From Streptomyces parvus (GTDB taxonomy: Bacteria > Actinomycetota > Actinomycetes > Streptomycetales > Streptomycetaceae): a DNA stretch of 64,000 nucleotides. Of this stretch, positions 1-8,961 are shown piece by piece; the first letter of the stretch is position 1, and the number at the start of each line of letters is the position of its first letter. The position numbers and the translations under genes were made by a program. Below the pieces are notes generated by a model that was not told the origin of the DNA, did no database searches, and was given only the letters and a program-made list of their open reading frames with translations. The DNA is taken from the NCBI RefSeq assembly GCF_032121415.1, contig NZ_CP135079.1, positions 6,200,001 to 6,264,000 of the forward strand, read 5' to 3'.

Positions 1-302
1 TGCGGACGTACTCCTCCGGTATGGCGGCGCGGCTGCGCTTCTCGATCGCCGCGGCCAAGAACCACGACGTCCTCATGATCGACGAGGCGCTGGCCACCGG
101 TGACCGCAAGTTCCGCATCCGCTCCGAGGAGCGGATCCGCGAGCTGCGCAAGGAAGCGGGCACGGTCTTCCTGGTCAGCCACAACAACAAGTCGATCCGG
201 GACACCTGCGACCGTGCGCTCTGGCTGGAGAAGGGCGAGCTGCTGATGGACGGCCCCACCGAGGAAGTCCTCAAGGCGTACGAGCGCGAGACGGGCAAGT
301 AG
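1..302 (+). CDS. ABC transporter ATP-binding protein, C-terminal end (5' partial)
   Basis: Only the last ~100 residues lie in the window; the frame is open to the left edge. The ABC signature is visible as YSSGMAARLRF, followed by the Walker B/D-loop segment MIDEALATGD and the H-loop FLVSHNNKSI. The 'SSGM.ARL.F' signature and the MIDEALATGD wording are typical of the Wzt/TagH subfamily that exports teichoic acids or polysaccharides with a separate permease. The gene ends at a TAG and is followed within 20 bp by a strong hairpin, so it closes its operon. The substrate cannot be told from this fragment. Confidence 0.85.
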   Translation, partial: RTYSSGMAARLRFSIAAAKNHDVLMIDEALATGDRKFRIRSEERIRELRKEAGTVFLVSHNNKSIRDTCDRALWLEKGELLMDGPTEEVLKAYERETGK

Positions 303-318
303 CCCGAGCCTCTCCCGT

Positions 319-348
319 GGCCCCCGCCGGACCGGTCCGGCGGGGGCC
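319..348. terminator. Rho-independent-type hairpin after the ABC gene
   Basis: A perfect 15-bp inverted repeat (GGCCCCCGCCGGACC and its complement, no spacer) lies 16 bp after the stop codon of the ABC ATPase. There is no T-run, which is common in Streptomyces. It separates the ABC operon from the hopanoid operon. From here to about 647 no gene is supported; the stretch holds the presumed hopanoid promoter, of which only a weak -10-like TAGAAC (635-640) stands out. Confidence 0.7.
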
Positions 349-647
349 GTGCGGTGCCCGGTGCCGGGCAGGCCCCGCGCAGTAGGGGCCCGGGGGCGAT
401 CTCCTCCCGGCGGATGACGTCAAGTCAGCCGTGCGCGGGGAAGGTTGACGGGGACGGCCGGGCCGCGGTGGCGGGCTCTCCACCCCGCCGACCCCCGGTG
501 AGCTGTACGACGTAAGCTGAAGCGGTGCTGATTCATGGCAAGTAGGGCGATACGCCGCGGCACCGACGCTCTGCCGCAGTGCACTCGGAAGACTGAGCGG
601 CGTGTCCGAAAAGGGTTGTTTTGGGTCGGCAGTGTAGAACGGGATAT

Positions 648-719
648 GTGACGGCAATGACGGAAGATCTCCAGCTCCGACGTGGTTTCGCCGTCCCCGC
701 GCCGGGCGGTCCGCAGTGA
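648..719 (+). CDS. Putative 23-codon leader ORF coupled to hpnC
   Basis: GTG at 648 (or ATG at 657 in the same frame) opens a short reading frame ending at TGA 717-719, which overlaps the GTG start of hpnC (716) in a GTGA arrangement. That is the same overlap used between hpnC/hpnD and between hpnH and the aminotransferase. A TAGAAC element at 635-640 would place a transcript start near 648, so the leader could be leaderless. The peptide has no recognisable motif. It may be a translational-coupling leader or chance. Confidence 0.3.
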   Translation: MTAMTEDLQLRRGFAVPAPGGPQ

Positions 720-1627
720 CCTCGACCCCCGCGGCGCGCACCGGTGACGCCACCCTCGGCAAAGCCGCGGACGAGAACTTCCCCGTGGCGCCCTTCTTCC
801 TGCCCCGCGCCTGGCGCGGCGACCTGATGGCGGTCTACGGATTCGCCCGGCTCGTCGACGACATCGGCGACGGAGACCTCGCCCCCGGCGGCGCGGACGC
901 CCGCCACCTCGGCCTGGAGCCGGAGCGGAGCGACGACCGCCTCGCCATGCTCGACGCCCTGGAGACCGACCTCCGCCGGGTCTTCGCCACCACCGGCGAG
1001 GAGCCGCACCACCCCCTGCTGCGCACCCTGCGCCCCACCGTCCGGCGCCGTGCGCTCACCCCCGACCCCTTCCTCGGCCTGATCGAGGCGAACCGCCAGG
1101 ACCAGAAGGTCCGCCGCTACGGCACCTACGCCGAGCTCGCCGCCTACTGCGAGCTCTCCGCGAACCCCGTCGGCCGCCTGGTCCTCGCCCTCACCGGCAC
1201 CACCAGCCCCGACCGCGTCCGCCGCTCCGACGCGGTCTGCACCGCACTCCAGATCGTCGAGCACCTCCAGGACGTCGCCGAGGACCTGGAACGCGACCGG
1301 ATCTATCTGCCCGCCGAGGACATGGAGCGCTTCCGGGTCACCGAATCCGACCTGGCCGCGCCCTCCGCCGGAGCCTCCGTCCGCGCCCTGATCGCGTACG
1401 AGGCCCAGCGCGCGAGCGACCTGCTGGACGAGGGCCCCCCGCTGGTGGGCAGCGTCGACGGCAGGCTGAAACTGCTCCTCGCCGGATTCGTCGGGGGCGG
1501 CCGCAGCGCGCTCACGGCGATCTCGGCCGCCGGGTTCGACGTCCTGCCCGGACCGCCCAAGGCCACCAAGCCCAGCCTGCTGCGTGAAGTGGGAACCGTC
1601 TTGCGAAGAGCGCGTGGAGAGAGGTGA
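716..1627 (+). CDS. hpnC: HpnC, squalene/phytoene synthase family (hopanoid squalene synthesis)
   Basis: 303 aa of the all-alpha trans-isoprenyl diphosphate synthase family. In the HpnCDE route HpnC converts presqualene diphosphate to hydroxysqualene, downstream of HpnD. The first Asp-rich motif is RLVDDIGDG (about residues 46-53) and the second is LQDVAEDLERDRIYLP (about 185-205). The GTG start at 716 fits the conserved N-terminal segment ENFPVAPFFLP. Its stop overlaps the hpnD start (GTGA), so the two are translationally coupled. It is the first enzyme gene of the hopanoid operon. Confidence 0.93.
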   Translation: MTSTPAARTGDATLGKAADENFPVAPFFLPRAWRGDLMAVYGFARLVDDIGDGDLAPGGADARHLGLEPERSDDRLAMLDALETDLRRVFATTGEEPHHPLLRTLRPTVRRRALTPDPFLGLIEANRQDQKVRRYGTYAELAAYCELSANPVGRLVLALTGTTSPDRVRRSDAVCTALQIVEHLQDVAEDLERDRIYLPAEDMERFRVTESDLAAPSAGASVRALIAYEAQRASDLLDEGPPLVGSVDGRLKLLLAGFVGGGRSALTAISAAGFDVLPGPPKATKPSLLREVGTVLRRARGER

Positions 1628-2577
1628 GCCGGACCGTGGAGGGACAGACGACGTACATGTCGCCGCCGGTGCAGGCCGCATACAGTTACTGCGAAGCGGT
1701 CACCGGACAGCAGGCCCGTAACTTCGCCTACGGCATCAGGCTGCTGCCGAACGAGAAGCGGCAGGCCATGTCGGCGCTGTACGCCTTCTCCCGTCGGGTC
1801 GACGACATCGGCGACGGGGAACTGGACGCGGGGACCAAGCGGACCCGGCTGGAGAGCACCCGCGAGCTGCTCGACCGGGTCCGGCACGGCAAGGTCGAGG
1901 AGGACGACACCGACCCGGTGGCCGTCGCGCTCGCCGACGCCGCCCGCCGCTTCCCGCTCCCGCTCGGCGGACTCGACGAGCTGATCGACGGCGTCCTGAT
2001 GGACGTACGGGGGGCGACCTACGAGACCTGGGACGACCTGAAGGCCTACTGCCGGTGCGTCGCCGGAGCCATCGGACGCCTCAGCCTCGGCGTCTTCGGC
2101 ACCGCGCCCGGCGCCCGCGGGGCCGAGCGCGCCGCGGAGTACGCCGACACCCTCGGCCTCGCCCTCCAGCTCACCAACATCCTGCGCGACGTCCGCGAGG
2201 ACGCGGGCAACGGGCGCACCTACCTGCCCGCCGACGACCTGGCCAAATTCGGCTGCTCGGCAGGGTTCCAGCGGGCCACTCCGCCCCCCGGGTCCGATTT
2301 CGCCGGCCTCATCCACTTCGAGGTCCGCCGCGCCCGCGCCCTGTTCGCCGAGGGCTACCGGCTGCTGCCGATGCTCGACCGCCGCAGCGGCGCCTGCGTC
2401 GCCGCGATGGCCGGGATCTACCGCCGCCTCCTCGACCGGATCGAGCGCGACCCCGAGGCCGTCCTGCGGGGCCGGGTCTCCCTGCCCGGCCACGAGAAGG
2501 CCTACGTCGCGGCGCGCGGCCTGTCCGGCCTCGACGCCCGCCACATCTCGCGTCTCACCGCCAGGGGGCGAGCCTGA
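1624..2577 (+). CDS. hpnD: HpnD, presqualene diphosphate synthase
   Basis: 317 aa, paralogue of HpnC. It joins two farnesyl diphosphates into presqualene diphosphate in the first step of the HpnCDE squalene pathway. Asp motifs are RRVDDIGDG (Asp60, 61, 64) and NILRDVREDAGNGRTYLP. The N-terminal YCEAVTGQQARNFAYGIRLLP is diagnostic of the HpnD side rather than HpnC. The GTG start overlaps the hpnC stop by 4 bp. About 120 bp without a gene follow before hpnE. Confidence 0.93.
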   Translation: MSRTVEGQTTYMSPPVQAAYSYCEAVTGQQARNFAYGIRLLPNEKRQAMSALYAFSRRVDDIGDGELDAGTKRTRLESTRELLDRVRHGKVEEDDTDPVAVALADAARRFPLPLGGLDELIDGVLMDVRGATYETWDDLKAYCRCVAGAIGRLSLGVFGTAPGARGAERAAEYADTLGLALQLTNILRDVREDAGNGRTYLPADDLAKFGCSAGFQRATPPPGSDFAGLIHFEVRRARALFAEGYRLLPMLDRRSGACVAAMAGIYRRLLDRIERDPEAVLRGRVSLPGHEKAYVAARGLSGLDARHISRLTARGRA

Positions 2578-2695
2578 TGCGTCCGCGTAGCCCCGGCCCC
2601 GGGGCAACCCTCCGGTGGCCCGACGCGTCACCGACTGCGACGATCTGCAGGGTGACGACCCGGCAGACAGCCACGACCCGGCGGGAGGGCCAGGC

Positions 2696-4081
2696 ATGAG
2701 CGACGAGAGCCCGCGCCCCGTCGGCGTCGTCGTCGGCGGCGGCCTCGCCGGGGTGACGGCGGCGCTCCGCCTCGCCGACGCCGGACTCGACGTGACCCTC
2801 CTGGAAGGCCGGCCACGCCTCGGCGGCCTCGCCTTCTCCTTCCAGCGCGGCGACCTCACCGTCGACAACGGCCAGCACGTCTACCTGCGCTGCTGCACCG
2901 GCTACCGCTGGTTCCTCGACCGGATCGACGCCGCGCACCTGGCCCCGCTCCAGGACCGCCTCGACGTGCCCGTACTCGACGTCGGCCGGGCCGCCGGGCC
3001 GCGCCTGGGACGGATCCGCCGCACCGCCCTGCCCGTACCGCTGCATCTGGCGGGCGGCCTCGCCGCCTATCCGCACCTCTCGCTCGCGGAGAAGGCGGCC
3101 GTGGGGCGGGCCGCCCTGGCGCTCGGCCGCCTCGACCCCGCCGACCCCGAGCTGGACCGGATCGACTTCGCCACCTGGCTGCGCCGGCACGGCCAGTCCG
3201 AGCGCGCCATCGAGGCGCTCTGGGACCTCGTCGGCGTCGCCACCCTGAACGCCACCGCCCCTGACGCCTCCATGGCGCTCGCGGCGAAGGTCTTCAAGAC
3301 CGGCCTGCTCTCCGACCCCGGCGCCGCCGACATCGGCTGGGCGACCGTCCCGCTCGGCGACCTGCACGACACCCTTGCCCGCAAGGCCCTGGACACCGCG
3401 GGCGTCCGCACCGAACTGCGTGCCAAGGTGGGCTCCCTCACCCGCACCGAGGACGGCCGCTGGAGCGTCGAGAGCGCGGGGGAGCGGATCGTCGCCGACA
3501 CCGTCGTCCTGGCCGTGCCGCAGACCGAGACCCACGGCCTGCTGCCCGCGGGGGCGCTGGACGAGCCGGAGCTGCTGCTCGACATCGACAACGCGCCCAT
3601 CCTCAACGTGCACGTCATCTACGACCGCAAGGTGCTGCGCCGGCCGTTCTTCGCCGCGATCGGCTCCCCCGTCCAGTGGGTCTTCGACCGCACCCACTCC
3701 TCGGGGCTGAAGGGCCCCGGGCAGTATCTGGCGGTCTCGCAGTCGGCCGCCCAGGCCGAGATCGACCTTCCCGTCGCCGAACTGCGCTCCCGCTACCTTC
3801 CCGAGCTGGAGCGGCTGCTGCCCGCCGCCCGCGGCGCGGGCATCCGCGACTTCTTCGTCACCCGGGAGCGCACCGCCACCTTCGCGCCCGCCCCGGGCGT
3901 CGGGCGGCTGCGCCCCGGCCCCCGCACCCGGCTGCCCGGCCTCCAACTGGCCGGGGCCTGGACCGACACCGGCTGGCCCGCGACGATGGAGGGTGCCGTG
4001 CGCAGCGGCGGCGCCGCCGCCGACGCGGCCCTCCACGACCTCGGCCGCCCCCCAGGACATCCGCTGCAGGAGGCGGCATGA
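2696..4081 (+). CDS. hpnE: HpnE, hydroxysqualene dehydroxylase (FAD-dependent)
   Basis: 461 aa flavoprotein amine-oxidase/desaturase family. The dinucleotide-binding motif lies near the N-terminus (VVVGGGLAGVTAALRLADAG, then LLEGRPRLGG), and a C-terminal FAD-contact segment reads LAGAWTDTGWPATMEGAVRSG. HpnE reduces hydroxysqualene to squalene, completing the HpnCDE route. ATG 2696 is chosen because GGGAGG lies 8 bp upstream and the Rossmann motif follows directly; the frame is open further upstream. The stop overlaps the next start as ATGA. Confidence 0.93.
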   Translation: MSDESPRPVGVVVGGGLAGVTAALRLADAGLDVTLLEGRPRLGGLAFSFQRGDLTVDNGQHVYLRCCTGYRWFLDRIDAAHLAPLQDRLDVPVLDVGRAAGPRLGRIRRTALPVPLHLAGGLAAYPHLSLAEKAAVGRAALALGRLDPADPELDRIDFATWLRRHGQSERAIEALWDLVGVATLNATAPDASMALAAKVFKTGLLSDPGAADIGWATVPLGDLHDTLARKALDTAGVRTELRAKVGSLTRTEDGRWSVESAGERIVADTVVLAVPQTETHGLLPAGALDEPELLLDIDNAPILNVHVIYDRKVLRRPFFAAIGSPVQWVFDRTHSSGLKGPGQYLAVSQSAAQAEIDLPVAELRSRYLPELERLLPAARGAGIRDFFVTRERTATFAPAPGVGRLRPGPRTRLPGLQLAGAWTDTGWPATMEGAVRSGGAAADAALHDLGRPPGHPLQEAA

Positions 4082-5181
4082 GCAGTACCACCGGAACAAG
4101 AGGAGAGTCTGTGACCCCGGCGAATCCGGCTTTCGACACCGTGGCGGACACCGCGGACGTCACCGCGCTTCTGGAGCGCGGACGAGCCCTGTCAGCGCCG
4201 GTCCTGCGGGCTGCCGTGGACCGGCTCGCGCCGCCCATGGACACCGTCGCCGCGTACCACTTCGGCTGGATCGACGCCGAGGGCCGGCCCTCGGACGGCG
4301 ACGGCGGCAAGGCCGTACGCCCCGCGCTCGCCCTGCTGTCCGCCGAGGCGGCGGGCGCCCCGGCCGAGGCAGGCATCCCCGGCGCCGTCGCCGTCGAGCT
4401 CGTGCACAACTTCTCGCTGCTGCACGACGACCTGATGGACGGCGACGAACAGCGCCGCCACCGCGACACCGTATGGAAGGTGCACGGCCCCGCACAGGCG
4501 ATCCTGGTCGGCGACGCGCTCTTCGCCCTCGCCTACGACCTGCTGCTGGAGCTGGGCACGGTCGAGGCGGGCCGCGCGGCCCGCCGGCTGACCACCGCCA
4601 CCCGCAAGCTCATCGACGGGCAGGCCCAGGACATCTCCTACGAGCACCGCGAGCGGGTCACCGTCGAGGAGTGCCTGGAGATGGAGGGCAACAAGACCGG
4701 CGCCCTGCTGGCCTGCGCCGTCTCCATCGGCGCGGTGCTCGGCGGCGCCGACGACCGCACCGCCGACACCCTGGAGGCTTACGGCTACCACCTCGGCCTC
4801 GCCTTCCAGGCCGTGGACGACCTGCTCGGCATCTGGGGCGACCCGGAGTCCACCGGCAAGCAGACCTGGAGCGACCTGCGCCAGCGCAAGAAGTCCCTGC
4901 CGGTCGTCGCCGCGCTCGCCGCGGGCGGCGAGGCCTCCGAGCGCCTCGGCGAACTGCTCGCCGCCGACGCCAAGAGCAATGACTTCGACAGCTTCTCCGA
5001 AGAGGAGTTCGCCGCCCGCGCGGCGCTCATCGAGGAGGCGGGCGGCCGCGAGTGGACCGCCCAGGAAGCCCGCCGTCAGCACGCGATCGCCATCGAGGCG
5101 CTGCACGCCGTCGACATGCCGCACCGGGTGCGGGAGCAGCTCACCGAGCTCGCCGACTTCGTGGTGGTACGGAAGAGATGA
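4078..5181 (+). CDS. Polyprenyl (farnesyl-type) diphosphate synthase
   Basis: 367 aa short/medium-chain trans-prenyl synthase. The first Asp-rich motif is LLHDDLMDGD (Asp117, 118, 121) followed by RRHRDTVWK, and the second is AFQAVDDLLGIWGD, with the KTG motif (GNKTGALLACA) between. In this operon it most likely makes the farnesyl diphosphate used by HpnD. ATG 4078 overlaps the hpnE stop and has GCAGGAGG upstream; GTG 4111, also with AGGAG just before it, is a credible alternative that would drop 11 residues. Product chain length is inferred from context. Confidence 0.88.
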   Translation: MSSTTGTRGESVTPANPAFDTVADTADVTALLERGRALSAPVLRAAVDRLAPPMDTVAAYHFGWIDAEGRPSDGDGGKAVRPALALLSAEAAGAPAEAGIPGAVAVELVHNFSLLHDDLMDGDEQRRHRDTVWKVHGPAQAILVGDALFALAYDLLLELGTVEAGRAARRLTTATRKLIDGQAQDISYEHRERVTVEECLEMEGNKTGALLACAVSIGAVLGGADDRTADTLEAYGYHLGLAFQAVDDLLGIWGDPESTGKQTWSDLRQRKKSLPVVAALAAGGEASERLGELLAADAKSNDFDSFSEEEFAARAALIEEAGGREWTAQEARRQHAIAIEALHAVDMPHRVREQLTELADFVVVRKR

Positions 5182-5288
5182 TCACTTTCTCCATATGACT
5201 CGCAGTCGCCGGCCGGCGCCCTCACCGGGGCGCCGGCCGACGGAGACCCCAGCACAGCAGAGAACCGACTGCACGTAAGGGGAAGCTC

Positions 5289-7289
5289 ATGACAGCGACG
5301 ACCGACGGATCGGCCGGGGCCTCGAACATCACCGGGGCCCCCGCGGGCGATCCGACCGAGACGAGAACCGCCGCCGACGACGTCACCGACGCCGCGCGGC
5401 AGGCCGCGGAACGCTCCGTCGAGCACCTCCTCGGCAGACAGGACGAGCAGGGCTGGTGGAAGGGCGACCTCGCCACCAACGTCACGATGGACGCCGAGGA
5501 CCTGCTCCTGCGCCAGTTCCTCTCCATCCAGGACCCCGGGACCACCCGGGCCGCAGCCCTCTTCATCCGCGGCGAACAGCTCGGCGACGGCACCTGGAAC
5601 ACCTTCTACGGCGGACCGGGCGACCTCTCCGCCACGATCGAGGCGTACGTCGCCCTGCGGCTGGCCGGGGACCGCCCCGACGAGCCGCACATGGCCCGCG
5701 CCTCCGGCTGGATCCGGGAACAGGGCGGCATCGCCGCCGCCCGTGTCTTCACCCGCATCTGGCTGGCCCTGTTCGGCTGGTGGAAATGGGACGACCTCCC
5801 CGAACTCCCGCCCGAGCTGATGTTCTTCCCCAAGTGGGTCCCGCTCAACATCTACGACTTCGGCTGCTGGGCACGTCAGACCATCGTGCCGCTCACCATC
5901 GTCTCCGCGAAGCGCCCCGTACGCCCCGCGCCCTTCGCCCTGGACGAGCTGCACACCGATCCGGACCAGCCCAACCCGCCCAGGAAGCTTGCCCCGCCCA
6001 CCAGTTGGGACGGACTCTTCCAGCGCCTGGACAAAGGGCTGCACCTCTACCACAAGGTCGCCCCGCGCCCGCTGCGCCGTATCGCAATGAACGTGGCCGC
6101 CCGCTGGATCATCGAACGCCAGGAGAACGACGGCTGTTGGGGCGGAATCCAGCCTCCGGCCGTCTACTCGATCATCGCCCTGCACCTCCTCGGCTACGAC
6201 CTCGACCACCCGGTGATGAAGGCGGGCCTCGCCTCGCTCGACCGGTTCGCCGTCCGGCGCGAGGACGGCGCCCGCATGATCGAGGCCTGCCAGTCGCCCG
6301 TCTGGGACACCTGCCTGGCCACCATCGCACTCGCCGACGCCGGGCTCAGACCCGACCACCCCGCCCTGGTGAAGGCCGCTGACTGGATGCTCGCCGAGGA
6401 GATCACCCGCCCCGGCGACTGGTCGGTCCGCAGACCCGGACTGCCCCCGGGAGGCTGGGCGTTCGAGTTCCACAACGACAACTACCCGGACATCGACGAC
6501 ACCGCCGAGGTCGTCCTGGCGCTGCGTCGGGTGCGCCACCCCGACCCCGCCCGGCTGGAGGCCGCCATCGCCCGCGGGGTCCGCTGGAACCTCGGGATGC
6601 AGTCCCGCAACGGGGCCTGGGGCGCGTTCGACGCCGACAACACCAGCCCCTTCCCCAACCGTCTGCCCTTCTGCGACTTCGGCGAGGTCATCGACCCCCC
6701 GTCGGCCGACGTCACCGGACATGTCGTGGAGATGCTCGCCGTCGAGGGGCTCGCGAGCCACCCCCGTACCCGTGAGGGCATCGAGTGGCTGCTCGCCGAA
6801 CAGGAGGCGTGCGGCGCCTGGTTCGGCCGCTGGGGCGTCAACTACGTCTACGGCACCGGGTCCGTGGTGCCCGCCCTCATCACCGCCGGGCTGCCCGCGG
6901 GACACCCCGCCATCCGCCGGGCCGTCGACTGGCTGGAGTCCGTCCAGAACGACGACGGCGGCTGGGGCGAGGATCTGCGCTCCTACCAGGAGGAGAAGTG
7001 GATCGGGCACGGTGAGTCCACCGCCTCCCAGACCGCCTGGGCGCTGCTCGCCCTCCTCGCCGCGGGACGCCGGGACACCGCCGCGGTCACCCGAGGCGTC
7101 ACCTGGCTGACCGAGGCGCAGCAGGCCGACGGCTCCTGGGACGAACCGTATTTCACCGGCACCGGATTCCCCTGGGACTTCTCGATCAACTACCACCTCT
7201 ACCGCCAGGTCTTCCCCCTCACCGCACTCGGGCGCTACGTGCACGGCGACCCGTTCGCGGACCGCGCGGACGCCGCCGAGGGGGTTTGA
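5289..7289 (+). CDS. shc: Squalene-hopene cyclase
   Basis: 666 aa, the expected length for bacterial squalene-hopene cyclase, a monotopic membrane terpene cyclase that turns squalene into hopene. The catalytic acid motif DIDDTAE is at residues 401-407 (protonating Asp within DxDD). QW repeats are abundant, for example QDEQGWWKGD, QENDGCWGG, QSRNGAWGAFDADN, QNDDGGWGED and QQADGSWDE. The ATG at 5289 follows AAGGGGAAG. The stop overlaps the hpnG start by one base. Confidence 0.97.
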   Translation: MTATTDGSAGASNITGAPAGDPTETRTAADDVTDAARQAAERSVEHLLGRQDEQGWWKGDLATNVTMDAEDLLLRQFLSIQDPGTTRAAALFIRGEQLGDGTWNTFYGGPGDLSATIEAYVALRLAGDRPDEPHMARASGWIREQGGIAAARVFTRIWLALFGWWKWDDLPELPPELMFFPKWVPLNIYDFGCWARQTIVPLTIVSAKRPVRPAPFALDELHTDPDQPNPPRKLAPPTSWDGLFQRLDKGLHLYHKVAPRPLRRIAMNVAARWIIERQENDGCWGGIQPPAVYSIIALHLLGYDLDHPVMKAGLASLDRFAVRREDGARMIEACQSPVWDTCLATIALADAGLRPDHPALVKAADWMLAEEITRPGDWSVRRPGLPPGGWAFEFHNDNYPDIDDTAEVVLALRRVRHPDPARLEAAIARGVRWNLGMQSRNGAWGAFDADNTSPFPNRLPFCDFGEVIDPPSADVTGHVVEMLAVEGLASHPRTREGIEWLLAEQEACGAWFGRWGVNYVYGTGSVVPALITAGLPAGHPAIRRAVDWLESVQNDDGGWGEDLRSYQEEKWIGHGESTASQTAWALLALLAAGRRDTAAVTRGVTWLTEAQQADGSWDEPYFTGTGFPWDFSINYHLYRQVFPLTALGRYVHGDPFADRADAAEGV

Positions 7290-7936
7290 TGGACGATCCG
7301 CGGGGGCCCGGGAACCCCGTGACGCCGCTGCTGGTCGCCTGCGCCCTCGGCATCGAGCAGGTGGCCCTGCGCAGCGGCAGGGGCGCCCCGGGGCCGGTCC
7401 GGGTGCTGCGTACCGGAATGGGCCCCCGGGCGGCGGAGGCGGCCGTGGCGCGCCTCCTGGGCCCCGGCGGATTCCCCGACGCCGCTGTGATCGCCTCCGG
7501 CTTCTGCGCCGGACTCGCCCCGGGGATGCACCCCGGGGACCTGGTCGTCGCCGAGGAGACCCGGGACGCGGACGGCACCACCCCCTGCGCCGGCACCGGC
7601 GTCCTAATCGCCGCCCTCACCCGCGCCCTCCCCGGGCGCGGCGTCCACACCGGCCCGCTGACCGGCTCCGACCATGTCGTACGGGGGCCCGAGCGGGCCG
7701 CGCTGAGGGCGAGCGGGGCCATCGCGGTCGACATGGAGTCCGCCGCGACACTGCGTACCGCCCTGTGTCACGGACCGCGCCCGGTTGCGGCCGTCCGGGT
7801 GGTCGTGGACGCTCCTGAGCATGAGCTCGTCCGTATCGGCACGGTCCGCGGTGGAATATCGGCGTTCCGCGTACTTCGTGTCGTCCTACCGGCTTTCTAT
7901 GAATGGCACCGATCTTTACTGCTCCCCAGGAGGTGA
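7289..7936 (+). CDS. hpnG: HpnG-type adenosylhopane nucleosidase (phosphorylase superfamily)
   Basis: 215 aa of the nucleoside phosphorylase/MTA-SAH nucleosidase superfamily. Conserved features are the ASGFCAGLAPGMHPGDLVV loop and VDMESAA, the purine nucleosidase Met-Glu pair. HpnG removes adenine from adenosylhopane to give phosphoribohopane/ribosylhopane, the step after HpnH. ATG 7289 overlaps the shc TGA by one base; a TTG one codon upstream is possible. The order shc-hpnG-hpnH matches other actinobacterial hopanoid clusters. Confidence 0.88.
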   Translation: MDDPRGPGNPVTPLLVACALGIEQVALRSGRGAPGPVRVLRTGMGPRAAEAAVARLLGPGGFPDAAVIASGFCAGLAPGMHPGDLVVAEETRDADGTTPCAGTGVLIAALTRALPGRGVHTGPLTGSDHVVRGPERAALRASGAIAVDMESAATLRTALCHGPRPVAAVRVVVDAPEHELVRIGTVRGGISAFRVLRVVLPAFYEWHRSLLLPRR

Positions 7937-7941
7937 GCTAG

Positions 7942-8961
7942 ATGGCCATGCCGCTCCGCCAGACCATCAAGGTTGCGACGTATCTCTTCGAACAGAAGCT
8001 CCGCAAGCGTGAGAAGTTCCCGCTGATCGTCGAGCTGGAGCCGTTGTTCGCCTGCAACCTCGCCTGCGAGGGATGCGGCAAGATCCAGCACCCGGCCGGT
8101 GTCCTGAAGCAGCGCATGCCGGTCGCCCAGGCGGTGGGCGCGGTGCTCGAATCAGGGGCCCCCATGGTGTCCATCGCCGGTGGTGAGCCGCTGATGCATC
8201 CGCAGATCGACGAGATCGTGCGCCAGCTCGTCGCCCGGAAGAAGTACGTCTTCCTCTGCACCAACGCGATGCTGATGCGGAAGAAGCTCGACAAGTTCAC
8301 CCCGTCCCCGTATTTCGCCTTCGCCGTGCACATCGACGGACTGCGCGAGCGGCACGACGAGTCGGTCGCCAAGGAAGGCGTCTTCGACGAGGCCGTCGCC
8401 GCGATGAAGGAGGCCAAGCGGCGCGGCTTCCGCGTGACCACCAACTCCACCTTCTTCAACACCGACACCCCGCAGACGATCATCGAGGTCCTCAACTACC
8501 TCAACGACGACCTGCAGGTCGACGAGATGATGATCTCGCCCGCCTACGCCTACGAGAAGGCCCCCGACCAGGAGCACTTCCTCGGCGTCGAGCAGACCCG
8601 CGAACTGTTCAAGAAGGCGTTCGCGGGCGGCAACCGTTCCCGCTGGCGGCTCAACCACTCGCCGCTCTTCCTGGACTTCCTGGAGGGCAAGGCGGACTTC
8701 CCGTGCACCGCCTGGGCGATCCCGAACTACTCCCTCTTCGGCTGGCAGCGCCCCTGCTACCTGATGAGCGACGGCTACGTACCGACGTACCGTCAGCTCA
8801 TCGAGGAGACCGACTGGGAGAAGTACGGCCGGGGCAAGGACCCGCGCTGCGCCAACTGCATGGCGCACTGCGGCTACGAGCCCACGGCTGTGCTCGCCAC
8901 CATGGGATCGCTCAAGGAATCCCTGCGTGCGGCGCGGGAGAGCGTGGGCGGCAACCGGTGA
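7942..8961 (+). CDS. hpnH: HpnH, adenosyl-hopene transferase (radical SAM)
   Basis: 339 aa radical SAM enzyme that adds the 5'-deoxyadenosyl group to hopene, starting C35 hopanoid synthesis. The [4Fe-4S] motif is CNLACEGC (Cys38, 42, 45), preceded by the conserved N-terminal RQTIKVATYLFEQKL and followed by GGEPLMHP. A C-terminal Cys cluster (CANCMAHCGYEP) matches the family. CAGGAGGTG lies just before ATG 7942. The stop overlaps the next start as GTGA. Confidence 0.96.
   Translation: MAMPLRQTIKVATYLFEQKLRKREKFPLIVELEPLFACNLACEGCGKIQHPAGVLKQRMPVAQAVGAVLESGAPMVSIAGGEPLMHPQIDEIVRQLVARKKYVFLCTNAMLMRKKLDKFTPSPYFAFAVHIDGLRERHDESVAKEGVFDEAVAAMKEAKRRGFRVTTNSTFFNTDTPQTIIEVLNYLNDDLQVDEMMISPAYAYEKAPDQEHFLGVEQTRELFKKAFAGGNRSRWRLNHSPLFLDFLEGKADFPCTAWAIPNYSLFGWQRPCYLMSDGYVPTYRQLIEETDWEKYGRGKDPRCANCMAHCGYEPTAVLATMGSLKESLRAARESVGGNR

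Noticed and set aside
533..1681. Long open frame on the minus strand opposite hpnC
   Set aside because: It mirrors a strongly supported gene in GC-rich DNA, has low-complexity Gly/Ala/Arg composition and no recognisable motif. The same applies to the long frames opposite shc (5076-7244), the ThuA gene (39223-41880), the DUF2264 gene (60537-62465) and lutB (57841-59919).
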